Origin: an uncultured Prevotella sp.
GTDB lineage: Bacteria > Bacteroidota > Bacteroidia > Bacteroidales > Bacteroidaceae
NCBI GenBank assembly: GCA_900554545.1
Contig: USHW01000033.1
Location: 1 to 24,043 of the forward strand
Direction of reading: 5' to 3'
Length of the DNA stretch: 24,043 nt
Under the pieces are notes generated by a model. That model was not told the origin of the DNA, did no database searches, and saw only the letters and a list, made by a program, of their open reading frames with translations. Position numbers and translations under genes: made by a program. Position 1 is the first letter of the stretch; every line of letters begins with the position of its first letter. This document shows positions 14,941-21,921 of the stretch, piece after piece.

Positions 14941-15022
14941 ATTTCAACTTAAGACAGACATATCTTACAAGAAGATACAGTAAAGTCCCGCTTCACAACG
15001 TTGAGGCGGGACTTTCGGTTTT
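14917..15022 (+). promoter_or_regulatory. Transcription attenuator of the aromatic operon
   Basis: Two exclusive RNA folds are visible. The antiterminator pairs TGTGAAGCGGGA (14917-14928, within the leader reading frame) with TCCCGCTTCACA (14986-14997), 12 perfect pairs. The terminator pairs AAAGTCCCGC (14982-14991) with GCGGGACTTT (15006-15015), extended by four inner pairs. A small hairpin AAGTTG / CAACTT (14928-14933, 14945-14950) spans the leader stop, and TATCTT / AAGATA lies between. A stalled ribosome frees 14917-14928 and allows read-through; a ribosome at the stop codon covers it and termination results. Confidence 0.88.
14982..15022 (+). terminator. Attenuator terminator hairpin before pheA
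   Basis: A 10-bp perfect stem plus inner pairs, followed after CGG by only four T residues (15019-15022) and an A-rich stretch. The short T run makes it a moderate terminator, which suits a regulated site. Confidence 0.82.
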
Positions 15023-15046
15023 AATAAAAACAACAAGAAAGGATAT

Positions 15047-15910
15047 ATGAAGAGAATAGCAATACAAGGCTCTGTTGGTTCGTTTCACGACATAGCGGCC
15101 CACCAATACTTCAAAGACGAGCAGATACAGCTTATCTGCTGCCATACGTTCGAACAGGTGTTCGAGAACATCAAGCGCGACCCTACGGTCATCGGGATGC
15201 TCGCCATAGAGAACACCATTGCCGGTTCGCTGCTGCATAACTACGAACTGCTGCGCAACTCGGGCACAACAATCGTGGGAGAGCACAAACTACACATAGA
15301 ACACAGCATCTGCTGCCTGCCCGAAGACTCGTGGGAGACGATACGCGAGGTACACTCCCACCCAGTAGCCCTTATGCAGTGCCGCGGCTTTCTGGCAGAC
15401 CACCCGGAGCTGAAAGCCGTCGAAGCCACCGACACCGCCGGCGCGGCAAAGCTCATTTCGGAACAGAACTGCCGCGGATGGGCGGCCATCTGCAACGCCT
15501 CCGCCGCCCGGCTGTACGGCATGAAGGTGCTGAAGGAGTCGATAGAGGACAACAAGCATAACTTCACACGCTTCCTCGTAGTGAGCGACCCACGCAAAGC
15601 CGACTTTCTTCGTCCGCTCGACAAGACAAACAAAGCCAGCCTCGTGTTCGCCCTTCCGCATGAAGAAGGCAGCCTGTCGCAGGTGTTGAGCATCCTTTAT
15701 TTCTATAAAATCAACCTCACAAAGATACAGTCGCTGCCCATCATTGGCCACGAATGGGAGTACATGTTCTACGTGGATGTGACGTTCAGCGACCTCATAC
15801 GGTACCGCCAGAGCATAGATGCCATCATACCGTTGACAAAAGAACTCAAAGTGATAGGAGAATACAAAGATGACGGAAAGCAACCAGACATACAGCATAA
15901 AGCCGGCTGA
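15047..15910 (+). CDS. pheA: Prephenate dehydratase
   Basis: The enzyme converts prephenate to phenylpyruvate in phenylalanine synthesis. It is 287 residues with no chorismate mutase part. The catalytic domain (1-180) starts IAIQGSVGSFHDIAA and has IENTIAGSLLHNYELL, HPVALMQC (105-112) and the active-site motif NFTRF (172-176). The ACT domain (about 195-275) has GSLSQVL for ligand binding, but the usual ESRP motif reads QSLP (228-231). A clear ribosome site (AGAAAGGA) lies 5 nt before the ATG. It is the first structural gene after the attenuator; its last 41 bp overlap the aminotransferase gene in another frame, so translation is probably coupled. Confidence 0.95.
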   Translation: MKRIAIQGSVGSFHDIAAHQYFKDEQIQLICCHTFEQVFENIKRDPTVIGMLAIENTIAGSLLHNYELLRNSGTTIVGEHKLHIEHSICCLPEDSWETIREVHSHPVALMQCRGFLADHPELKAVEATDTAGAAKLISEQNCRGWAAICNASAARLYGMKVLKESIEDNKHNFTRFLVVSDPRKADFLRPLDKTNKASLVFALPHEEGSLSQVLSILYFYKINLTKIQSLPIIGHEWEYMFYVDVTFSDLIRYRQSIDAIIPLTKELKVIGEYKDDGKQPDIQHKAG

Positions 15911-17063
15911 CAGGCTGTCGCAGGTGACAGAATACTACTTCAGTCGCAAGCTGAAAGAGATTGAAAGGCTAAACGCCGAGGGCAAAGACATCATCAGTCT
16001 CGCTATCGGAAGCCCCGACATGCCTCCCTCGCAGGCCACTGTTGACAAACTGTGCGAGGTGGCACGACAGGCCGGAGCGCACGGTTACCAGCCCACTTCG
16101 GGCACTCCCGAACTGCGGCAGGCCATGGCCGGGTTCTACAAACGCTGGTACGGAGTGGACATCGACCCGCAAACCGAAGTGCAGCCACTCATCGGCTCGA
16201 AGGAAGGAATACTCCACATAACGCTCGCTTTCGTAAATCCCGGAGACAAAGTGCTCGTGCCCAACCCCGGTTATCCTACCTATACATCGCTCAACAAGAT
16301 ACTCGGAGCCGAGGTGGTGAACTACAACCTGCGTGAGGATGACGGCTGGCAACCCGACTTCAACGAGCTTGAAAGCATGGATTTGACCGGCGTCCGCATA
16401 ATATGGACTAACTATCCGAACATGCCTACAGGTGCTCCGGCACGCATGGAGACATACAAACGGCTCGTAAGTTTCGCCCGGCGGCACAACATCCTGATAG
16501 TGAACGACAACCCGTATTCGCTCATTCTCAACGAAAAACCGCTCTCTTTGCTGCAAGTCGAGGGTGCAAAGGACTGCTGCATAGAGCTTAACTCGATGAG
16601 CAAAAGCCACAACATGCCCGGCTGGCGCGTCGGAATGTGCGTCGGTAACAGGCAATTCATACAGTGGATACTGAAAATCAAGAGCAACATTGACTCTGGA
16701 ACGTTCCGCGGAATACAGCTCGCCGCAGCCGAAGCATACAACAACGATGACGCTTGGCACCATCAGTCGAACGTGGAAACTTACCGTCGGCGACGCCATT
16801 TGGCAGAAGCCATCATGCAAGAGCTGTGCTGCGAGTATGACAAAGGTCAGGTGGGAATGTTCCTTTGGGGCAAAATCCCGGCACGATACGCCAACGCCGA
16901 GGAGCTTACCGAGAAGGTATTGCACGACGCAAGGGTGTTCATCACCCCCGGATTTATCTTCGGAAGCAACGGCGAAAGATACATACGGATATCCCTTTGC
17001 GCCAAAGACGAAAGGATGGAAGAAGCATTAAGGCGCATAAAAGAATGTAAAACAACCGAATAA
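15870..17063 (+). CDS. Class I/II PLP-dependent aminotransferase, probably aromatic
   Basis: A 397-residue fold-type I aminotransferase. Seen motifs are the IGSPDMPPS N-terminal segment, GTPELRQAMAGFY, PGYPTY, NYPNMPTGAPA (Asn-Pro-turn region), the PLP-contacting NDNPYS (Asp213), Lys245 in SMSKSHNMPGWRVG (Schiff base) and the carboxylate-binding Arg in RYIRISLC. The sequence resembles the LL-diaminopimelate/aspartate aminotransferase branch, but its position between pheA and the DAHP synthase points to transamination of phenylpyruvate, hydroxyphenylpyruvate or prephenate. Substrate specificity cannot be settled from sequence. It overlaps pheA by 41 bp and is followed 17 bp later by the next gene. 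Confidence 0.88.
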   Translation: MTESNQTYSIKPADRLSQVTEYYFSRKLKEIERLNAEGKDIISLAIGSPDMPPSQATVDKLCEVARQAGAHGYQPTSGTPELRQAMAGFYKRWYGVDIDPQTEVQPLIGSKEGILHITLAFVNPGDKVLVPNPGYPTYTSLNKILGAEVVNYNLREDDGWQPDFNELESMDLTGVRIIWTNYPNMPTGAPARMETYKRLVSFARRHNILIVNDNPYSLILNEKPLSLLQVEGAKDCCIELNSMSKSHNMPGWRVGMCVGNRQFIQWILKIKSNIDSGTFRGIQLAAAEAYNNDDAWHHQSNVETYRRRRHLAEAIMQELCCEYDKGQVGMFLWGKIPARYANAEELTEKVLHDARVFITPGFIFGSNGERYIRISLCAKDERMEEALRRIKECKTTE

Positions 17064-17080
17064 AACAAAACAACAACGAT

Positions 17081-18145
17081 ATGGAACTTGAACTGCAACC
17101 GCTCAACTTGCCGAGCGACAACGAACGGCTGACGGTAATCGCCGGCCCGTGTTCTGCCGAAACGGAGGAACAAGTGATGACAACTGCGAGACAACTCGCA
17201 TCAAAAGGCTGCCACATATTCCGCGCCGGAGTGTGGAAACCGCGTACAAAACCGGGCGGTTTCGAGGGCAACGGCGAGGCCGCCCTGCCCTGGCTGCAAC
17301 GTGTAAAGGAAGAAACGGGCATGATGACGGCCACTGAAGTGGCGACGCCGGAGCATGTGGAGCTGGCCATGAAGTACGGTATCGACATATTATGGATAGG
17401 CGCACGCACATCAGCCAACCCTTTCGCAATGCAGGCTTTGGCTGATAGTTTGAAGGGAACGGACATCCCCATATTGGTGAAAAACCCCGTAAACCCCGAC
17501 CTTGAGCTGTGGATTGGAGCGATGGAGCGCATCAACCAGGCCGGAATAAAGCGCATAGCGGCCATTCATCGCGGCTTTTCCAGCTACGACAAGAAAATCT
17601 ACCGCAACCTGCCAATGTGGCAAATACCCATCGAACTGCGCCGCCGCATACCCGAACTGCCAATATTCTGCGACCCGAGCCACATCGGAGGACGGCGCGA
17701 ACTGATAGCTCCGCTGTGCCAGCAGGCCATGGACTTGGGTTTTGACGGCCTCATCATAGAGTCGCATTGCGACCCAGACAAGGCGTGGAGCGACGCCAAG
17801 CAGCAGGTAACTCCCGACGTATTGGACTACATACTCGGACTAATCGTAATCAGAGACCAGACAATGAGCACCGAAGGAATAAACACTCTGCGCAAGCAAA
17901 TCGACGAGATAGACAACCAGCTGATGGAAATCCTCGCCAAAAGGATGCGCGTCTGCCGCGAAATAGGCCAGTACAAGAAGGAGCACAACATGACAGTGTT
18001 ACAGGCATCGCGCTACAACGAGATACTCGACAAGCGCGGAGCGCAAGGCTCGCTGTGCGGAATGGACCCGTCATTCGTCAAGACCGTGTTCGAGGCCGTG
18101 CATGAAGAGTCGGTCAGGCAGCAGATAGAGATTGTGAATAAATGA
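17081..18145 (+). CDS. DAHP synthase - chorismate mutase fusion
   Basis: A 354-residue bifunctional enzyme. Residues 1-255 are a type I-beta (KDO8P-like) 3-deoxy-7-phosphoheptulonate synthase with GPCS (22-25), KPRT (53-56), IGAR (106-109), KNP (134-136), HRG and DPSH (198-201). Residues 265-350 are an AroQ-type chorismate mutase (LRKQIDEID, AKRMRVCREIGQYKK, EAVHEESVRQQ). It thus starts the shikimate route and also makes prephenate. The same C-terminal mutase arrangement is known from the Porphyromonas gingivalis enzyme, where prephenate binding to the mutase part inhibits the synthase; similar feedback is likely here. It lies in the same operon as pheA and tyrA. Confidence 0.93.
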   Translation: MELELQPLNLPSDNERLTVIAGPCSAETEEQVMTTARQLASKGCHIFRAGVWKPRTKPGGFEGNGEAALPWLQRVKEETGMMTATEVATPEHVELAMKYGIDILWIGARTSANPFAMQALADSLKGTDIPILVKNPVNPDLELWIGAMERINQAGIKRIAAIHRGFSSYDKKIYRNLPMWQIPIELRRRIPELPIFCDPSHIGGRRELIAPLCQQAMDLGFDGLIIESHCDPDKAWSDAKQQVTPDVLDYILGLIVIRDQTMSTEGINTLRKQIDEIDNQLMEILAKRMRVCREIGQYKKEHNMTVLQASRYNEILDKRGAQGSLCGMDPSFVKTVFEAVHEESVRQQIEIVNK

Positions 18146-18152
18146 TTTTTTT

Positions 18153-18247
18153 AGAAGTTAAAGAAGTTATAGAAGTTAAAGAAGTTATAGCCATTACCAA
18201 AGTCGGATACAGCCGCAAGACATTTGGCTTTAACTTCTATAACTTCT
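18153..18247. repeat. AAGTTAAAG-family inverted repeat between the fusion gene and tyrA
   Basis: The 20-bp sequence at 18162-18181 (AGAAGTTATAGAAGTTAAAG) returns inverted and perfect at 18228-18247, forming a hairpin around a 46-nt loop. The loop contains CATTTGGC, also present inverted in the 1915-2005 repeat. A T run lies before it (18145-18152). It may reduce read-through to tyrA, but no new promoter was found. Confidence 0.8.
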
Positions 18248-18275
18248 GTAAATTCTCTAAATTCCTATAACAACC

Positions 18276-19058
18276 ATGCGAATTTTAGTCCTTGGCGCAG
18301 GCAAGATGGGCAGTTTTTTCCTCGACCTGCTTAGTTTCGAGCATGAGACGGCGGTGTATGAGAAGAATCACGAGCGGCTGCGCTTTACTTTCAACACGCT
18401 GCGCTTCACGTCGATGGAAGAGGTGGAGGAGTTCAAACCCGAATTGGTTATCAACGCAGTAACCGTAAAATACACCATTCCGGCCTTCGAGGAGGTGATG
18501 CCCCACCTGCCCGAAGACTGCATAATAAGCGACATCTCGTCGGTAAAGACGGGGCTGAAAGACTTTTACAGCCAGTGCGGACACCGCTACGTGTCAACCC
18601 ACCCGATGTTCGGCCCGACCTTTGCAAACCTCAACCAGCTTAGCCACGAGAACGCAATAATCATAAACGAGGGCGACTACATGGGGCGTATCTTCTTCAA
18701 AGACCTGTACAGCCGCCTCGGACTAAGCATTTACGAATACTCTTTCGAGGAGCACGACAAGACCGTTGCCTACTCGCTGAGCATCCCCTTCGTCAGCACT
18801 TTCGTATTCGCGGCCGTAATGAAGCACCAGGATGCGCCGGGCACTACGTTCAAACGGCACATGAAAATAGCGCGAGGCGTGCTCAGCGAGGACGACTATC
18901 TGTTACAGGAAATCCTCTTCAACCCCTACACTTCGGGACAAGTGGAGCAGATACGCACCGAACTCAAGGAGCTGCTCGGCATCATAGGGCGCAAGGACGA
19001 ACAGGCCATGAAAGCGTATCTTGAGAAAATAAGGAAAAACGTCAGGGACAATTCATAA
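18276..19058 (+). CDS. tyrA: Prephenate dehydrogenase
   Basis: The enzyme oxidatively decarboxylates prephenate to 4-hydroxyphenylpyruvate, the tyrosine branch. It is 260 residues, a short form without ACT or mutase domain. The N-terminal Rossmann motif is LVLGAGKMGSFF (4-15), followed by SDISSVK (85-91), the family hallmark STHPMFGP (107-114, His109) and EEHDKTVAYSLSIP (158-171). With pheA, the aminotransferase and the DAHP synthase-mutase it completes both prephenate branches in one cluster. The gap to the upstream gene (130 bp) is filled by an inverted repeat; cotranscription is likely but not proven. No feedback domain is visible, so control probably lies in the attenuator and the fusion enzyme. 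Confidence 0.92.
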   Translation: MRILVLGAGKMGSFFLDLLSFEHETAVYEKNHERLRFTFNTLRFTSMEEVEEFKPELVINAVTVKYTIPAFEEVMPHLPEDCIISDISSVKTGLKDFYSQCGHRYVSTHPMFGPTFANLNQLSHENAIIINEGDYMGRIFFKDLYSRLGLSIYEYSFEEHDKTVAYSLSIPFVSTFVFAAVMKHQDAPGTTFKRHMKIARGVLSEDDYLLQEILFNPYTSGQVEQIRTELKELLGIIGRKDEQAMKAYLEKIRKNVRDNS

Positions 19059-19131
19059 TTCACAATGCATAATTCATAATTACGCCGGCAGGCCGATTTT
19101 TCATTATTCATCATTAATTTTTCATTCCCCC
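19059..19131. repeat. A+T-rich AATTCATAATT word repeats
   Basis: Short near-copies of ATTCATAATT and TTCATTATTCATCATT fill the gap between tyrA and the next gene. No promoter was recognised here. Confidence 0.55.
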
Positions 19132-20076
19132 ATGTGCCTTTCGCTGCTGCTTTCATCACTGCTTACGCTCGTACAGCTTAACTGCGAGAACCTGTTTGAC
19201 TGCCGCCATGACAGCCTGAAGCAAGACATCGAGTTCACGCCGGAGGGCGACCGCCGCTGGACCGCAAGCAAATACTGGGACAAATTGGACAATACGGCCA
19301 AGGCAATAATATCCTGCGGCACGGAGGACGGCGACTGGCGGCTGCCCGACCTTGTAGCGTTGTGCGAGGTGGAGAACGACAGCGTTATGCACGACCTTAC
19401 GCGGCGGTCGCTGCTTAGGAGTGCAAACTATGAATACATAATGACCGCCTCGCCCGACGAACGCGGCATTGACGTGGCCCTGCTCTACTCTCCGGGCAGC
19501 TTCGCGCCCGTAAGACACTATCCGCTGCGCATCAAACCGATGAAAGGGATGCGCCCAACGCGCGACATCCTGTACGTCGCCGGGCGCATAATAACAGGCG
19601 ACACGGTACACATATTCGTCGTCCACGCCCCGAGCCGTTACGGCGGAGAGCGGCGCACAAGGCCGCACCGCAAGCTCGTGGCCGACCGCCTTTCGGCCGC
19701 CATCGACAGCCTGCATGCCGTCGCCAACGACCCGATGATAATCATAACGGGCGACTTCAACGAAGGCGGCGACGGCCACATGGCAGTGCAGATGCAGTCA
19801 AAGGGCATGGCTGACGTGTCCGCCGACGCTACGGGCAGCCACGGAGCACAGGGCACATACAAGTATAAAGGCCGCTGGGAAAGCATCGACCACATAATGG
19901 CAAGCCGCCGGATGGCGGAAAAGCTGCGCTCGTGCAGAGTCTGCGACGAGCCGTTTATGCTTGAGGAAGACGACAAGTACGGCGGCGTGCAGCCCCTGCG
20001 CACGTACCGCGCATGGCGTTACCGCCGGGGCTTCAGCGACCACCTGCCGCTCGTCGCACGCTTCGTGTTTGAATAA
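19132..20076 (+). CDS. Endonuclease/exonuclease/phosphatase-family protein
   Basis: A 314-residue protein of the DNase I-like metal-dependent superfamily. Visible are the first-strand motif VQLNCENLFD (14-23), Glu79 in ALCEVEN (metal ligand), VVHAPSR (His165), TGDFNEGG (207-213) and SDHLPLVARF at the end (catalytic Asp-His). Substrate could be nucleic acid or a phosphoester; the sequence does not tell. The start at 19132 gives a short hydrophobic leader (MCLSLLLSSLLTL) without basic residues, so export is uncertain. No own promoter was seen; it may be cotranscribed with tyrA, 73 bp upstream. The metal-site residues all look intact. Confidence 0.85.
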   Translation: MCLSLLLSSLLTLVQLNCENLFDCRHDSLKQDIEFTPEGDRRWTASKYWDKLDNTAKAIISCGTEDGDWRLPDLVALCEVENDSVMHDLTRRSLLRSANYEYIMTASPDERGIDVALLYSPGSFAPVRHYPLRIKPMKGMRPTRDILYVAGRIITGDTVHIFVVHAPSRYGGERRTRPHRKLVADRLSAAIDSLHAVANDPMIIITGDFNEGGDGHMAVQMQSKGMADVSADATGSHGAQGTYKYKGRWESIDHIMASRRMAEKLRSCRVCDEPFMLEEDDKYGGVQPLRTYRAWRYRRGFSDHLPLVARFVFE

Positions 20077-20151
20077 AAACACTGAAATTACGCACTATTG
20101 GCACTTTCTTTACCACAAAACACGTATCTTTCGATAAGACAGGCTACGCCT

Positions 20152-20220
20152 CGGAAATGAAAATAAAACCTCGTTTCACTCGTTTTTATTTTGCATTTCG
20201 CTCGACTTGCACTATCTTTG
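20152..20220 (+). promoter_or_regulatory. Promoter of the rhodanese gene within a long inverted repeat
   Basis: TTTTG (20189-20193), 19 bp, TATCTTTG (20213-20220) form a consensus promoter. The -33 element sits in the right arm of an imperfect hairpin (left arm CGGAAATGAAAATAAAAC, right arm GTTTTTATTTTGCATTTCG). Several CTCG words surround it. DNA hairpin or protein-binding effects on promoter use are possible. Confidence 0.75.
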
Positions 20221-20253
20221 TGCCGAATTATATAGCATAATACTCTACTTTTC

Positions 20254-20652
20254 ATGCAAACTATGAACAAACTGTTACTATCTGTCATAACGCTGTTTGC
20301 AGGCTGCCTGACCGGCTGCGGACAGCAAAACATAAGGACGGTGGACGCCGACGAGTTCGAGAAAACAATCTCGCAAGGCAACGTTCAGCTTGTAGACGTG
20401 CGTACGGAGGCCGAGTTCCGCGAGGGGCACATAGCGTCAGACAAAGTTAAGAACATAGACGTAAAGCAGCCCGACTTTGCCGGACAGGCCGACCGGGAGC
20501 TTGACAAGGGACTGCCCGTAGCCGTCTACTGCCGCAGCGGACGCCGCAGCCTTGACGCCGCCAAGCAGCTGACCGAGCGCGGCTTCGAGGTAATCAACCT
20601 GAAAGGTGGCATCCTTGAATGGCAGGAAAAGGGCAAACCAACAAAGCGGTGA
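20254..20652 (+). CDS. Rhodanese-like lipoprotein
   Basis: A 132-residue exported protein. A lipoprotein signal (MNKLLLSVITLFAGCLTGC) ends in the lipobox LTGC with Cys22 as the acylated residue. A single rhodanese domain follows (about 28-130), with VDVRTEAEFREGHI and the active-site loop YCRSGRRS, catalytic Cys93. Such domains carry sulfur as a persulfide or act as thiol sensors; here it would face the periplasm. Either of two in-frame ATGs (20254, 20263) could start it; both keep the signal peptide. Own promoter; the gene appears monocistronic. The physiological substrate is unknown. Confidence 0.88.
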   Translation: MQTMNKLLLSVITLFAGCLTGCGQQNIRTVDADEFEKTISQGNVQLVDVRTEAEFREGHIASDKVKNIDVKQPDFAGQADRELDKGLPVAVYCRSGRRSLDAAKQLTERGFEVINLKGGILEWQEKGKPTKR

Positions 20653-20701
20653 ACGGCTATATTCAGCATAATCAGCCCCTAATCAAACAACGCATATCAA
20701 G

Positions 20702-20732
20702 CTCCCTCCCTTAGGGAGGGTTGGGGTGGGTC
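20702..20732. repeat. Solo arm of the GGGTC repeat family with hairpin and G-quadruplex motif
   Basis: CCCTCCC-TTA-GGGAGGG forms a 7-bp hairpin and the right part GGGAGGGTTGGGGTGGG (20714-20730) has four G runs with 1-2 nt loops. It ends in GGGTC like the elements at 11264 and 14621, but no left partner is present. It lies 50 bp after the rhodanese stop and abuts array 5. Confidence 0.78.
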
Positions 20733-20734
20733 TC

Positions 20735-20822
20735 AAATACATGGCCTTTTACCCTGCAAAAGACCGTCTTTTACCTCCTAAAAGGCCACCTTTTACAACG
20801 CAAAAGGTGACCTTTCGCAAAG
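20735..20822. repeat. Array 5 of four tandem 22-bp palindromic units
   Basis: Units start at 20735, 20757, 20779 and 20801, with cores ACATGGCCTTTT, AAAAGACCGTCTTTT, AAAAGGCCACCTTTT and AAAAGGTGACCTTTC. It ends only 47 bp before the endonuclease start codon, closer to a gene than the other arrays. Confidence 0.9.
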
Positions 20823-20869
20823 CATTGAATATCAGGATATTACAACAACTGTTAAAACATACTTGAAAA

Positions 20870-21865
20870 ATGAACATCTTTAAGAGAACATCCGCACTGA
20901 ACATGCTGCTACTATTGGCGTTGCAGCTGATGGCGCAAGGGCCTAACGGCACCGGCACTTACTATCAAAGCGCCGACGGAAAGAAAGGAAGCGCACTGAA
21001 AACAGCAATGAGCAAGATAATTGTTGACCATGAAACATTAAACTACGGCAAGCTGTGGGATGCATATTACGACACCGACAGGCGCGAAGACGGCAGCGTA
21101 TGGGATATGTATTCAAGTACTACGCATTTTAAGTTCGGGCAAAACCAATGCGGCAATTACAGTGATGAAGGCGACTGCTACAACCGCGAACATTCCATGC
21201 CGAAGAGCTGGTTTAACGATGCCTCGCCAATGTATTCAGACCTGATGCACATTGTTCCAACAGATGGATACGTTAACGGCCGCCGTAGCAACTATCCATT
21301 CGGCGAGACAAACCGTCCAACATACACGTCTAACGACGACTTCAGCAAGCTCGGCCCATCATCAGTCAGCGGCTATTCAGGCACAGTTTTCGAGCCGAAT
21401 GACGAGTACAAAGGCGACTTCGCGCGTATATATTTCTATATGGTAACGTGCTATGAAGACAGGATTTCTTCATGGCACAGCGACATGTTGTCTGGCAACA
21501 AATACCCGGCATTCACAACATGGGCGTTGAATATGCTGCTGCGTTGGGCTGCGGAAGACCCCGTAAGCCAAAAAGAGATTGACCGGAACAACGCCGTTTA
21601 CAAATGGCAGGGCAACCGCAACCCGTATGTGGACTACCCGGGGCTGGAGCAATACGTGTGGGGCGACAAGCAGGACGTGGCCTTCAGCTATGACAACTAC
21701 TCGACGGGAATAACCATCATCGTGCCGACAAAAGAGATTTCAGACGTTGACGTGTACACAATTACAGGCGTCAAAGTGCGTTCCAACGTAAGCATAGACA
21801 AGGCAACTGACGGCCTTGACAAAGGTATTTACATCGTTGGAGATAAGAAATACGTTGTAAAATAA
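20870..21865 (+). CDS. Secreted endonuclease I family protein
   Basis: A 331-residue exported nuclease. Residues 1-22 are a signal peptide (MNIFKRTSALNMLLLLALQLMAQ). The endonuclease I domain (about 30-270) shows the metal/catalytic motif NREHSMPKSWF (105-115), DLMHIVPTDGYVNGRRSN (124-141), GDFARIYFYM and RNNAVYKWQGNRNPYVDYP. Residues about 285-331 (VYTITGVKV...GLDKGIYIVGDKKYVVK) resemble the short C-terminal sorting tail of Bacteroidetes secretion (Por/type IX-like) substrates. The likely role is degradation of extracellular DNA for nutrients. No TAnnTTTG promoter is obvious in the 47 bp between array 5 and the ATG. A strong terminator follows. Confidence 0.9.
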   Translation: MNIFKRTSALNMLLLLALQLMAQGPNGTGTYYQSADGKKGSALKTAMSKIIVDHETLNYGKLWDAYYDTDRREDGSVWDMYSSTTHFKFGQNQCGNYSDEGDCYNREHSMPKSWFNDASPMYSDLMHIVPTDGYVNGRRSNYPFGETNRPTYTSNDDFSKLGPSSVSGYSGTVFEPNDEYKGDFARIYFYMVTCYEDRISSWHSDMLSGNKYPAFTTWALNMLLRWAAEDPVSQKEIDRNNAVYKWQGNRNPYVDYPGLEQYVWGDKQDVAFSYDNYSTGITIIVPTKEISDVDVYTITGVKVRSNVSIDKATDGLDKGIYIVGDKKYVVK

Positions 21866-21867
21866 GG

Positions 21868-21920
21868 AAAAGCCCCTCACAGTTTTCCGTATATGAATGT
21901 CTGTGAGGGGCTTTTTCTTT
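21868..21920. terminator. Bidirectional terminator between the endonuclease and dehydrogenase genes
   Basis: AAAAGCCCCTCACAG (21868-21882) pairs with CTGTGAGGGGCTTTT (21901-21915), followed by a T-rich run on plus and, read on minus, by CTTTTCCTTATTTT. It serves both convergent genes. Confidence 0.9.
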
Positions 21921-21921
21921 T

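Noticed and set aside
15969..16925. 318-codon minus-strand frame opposite the aminotransferase gene
   Set aside because: Antisense shadow without recognisable motifs.
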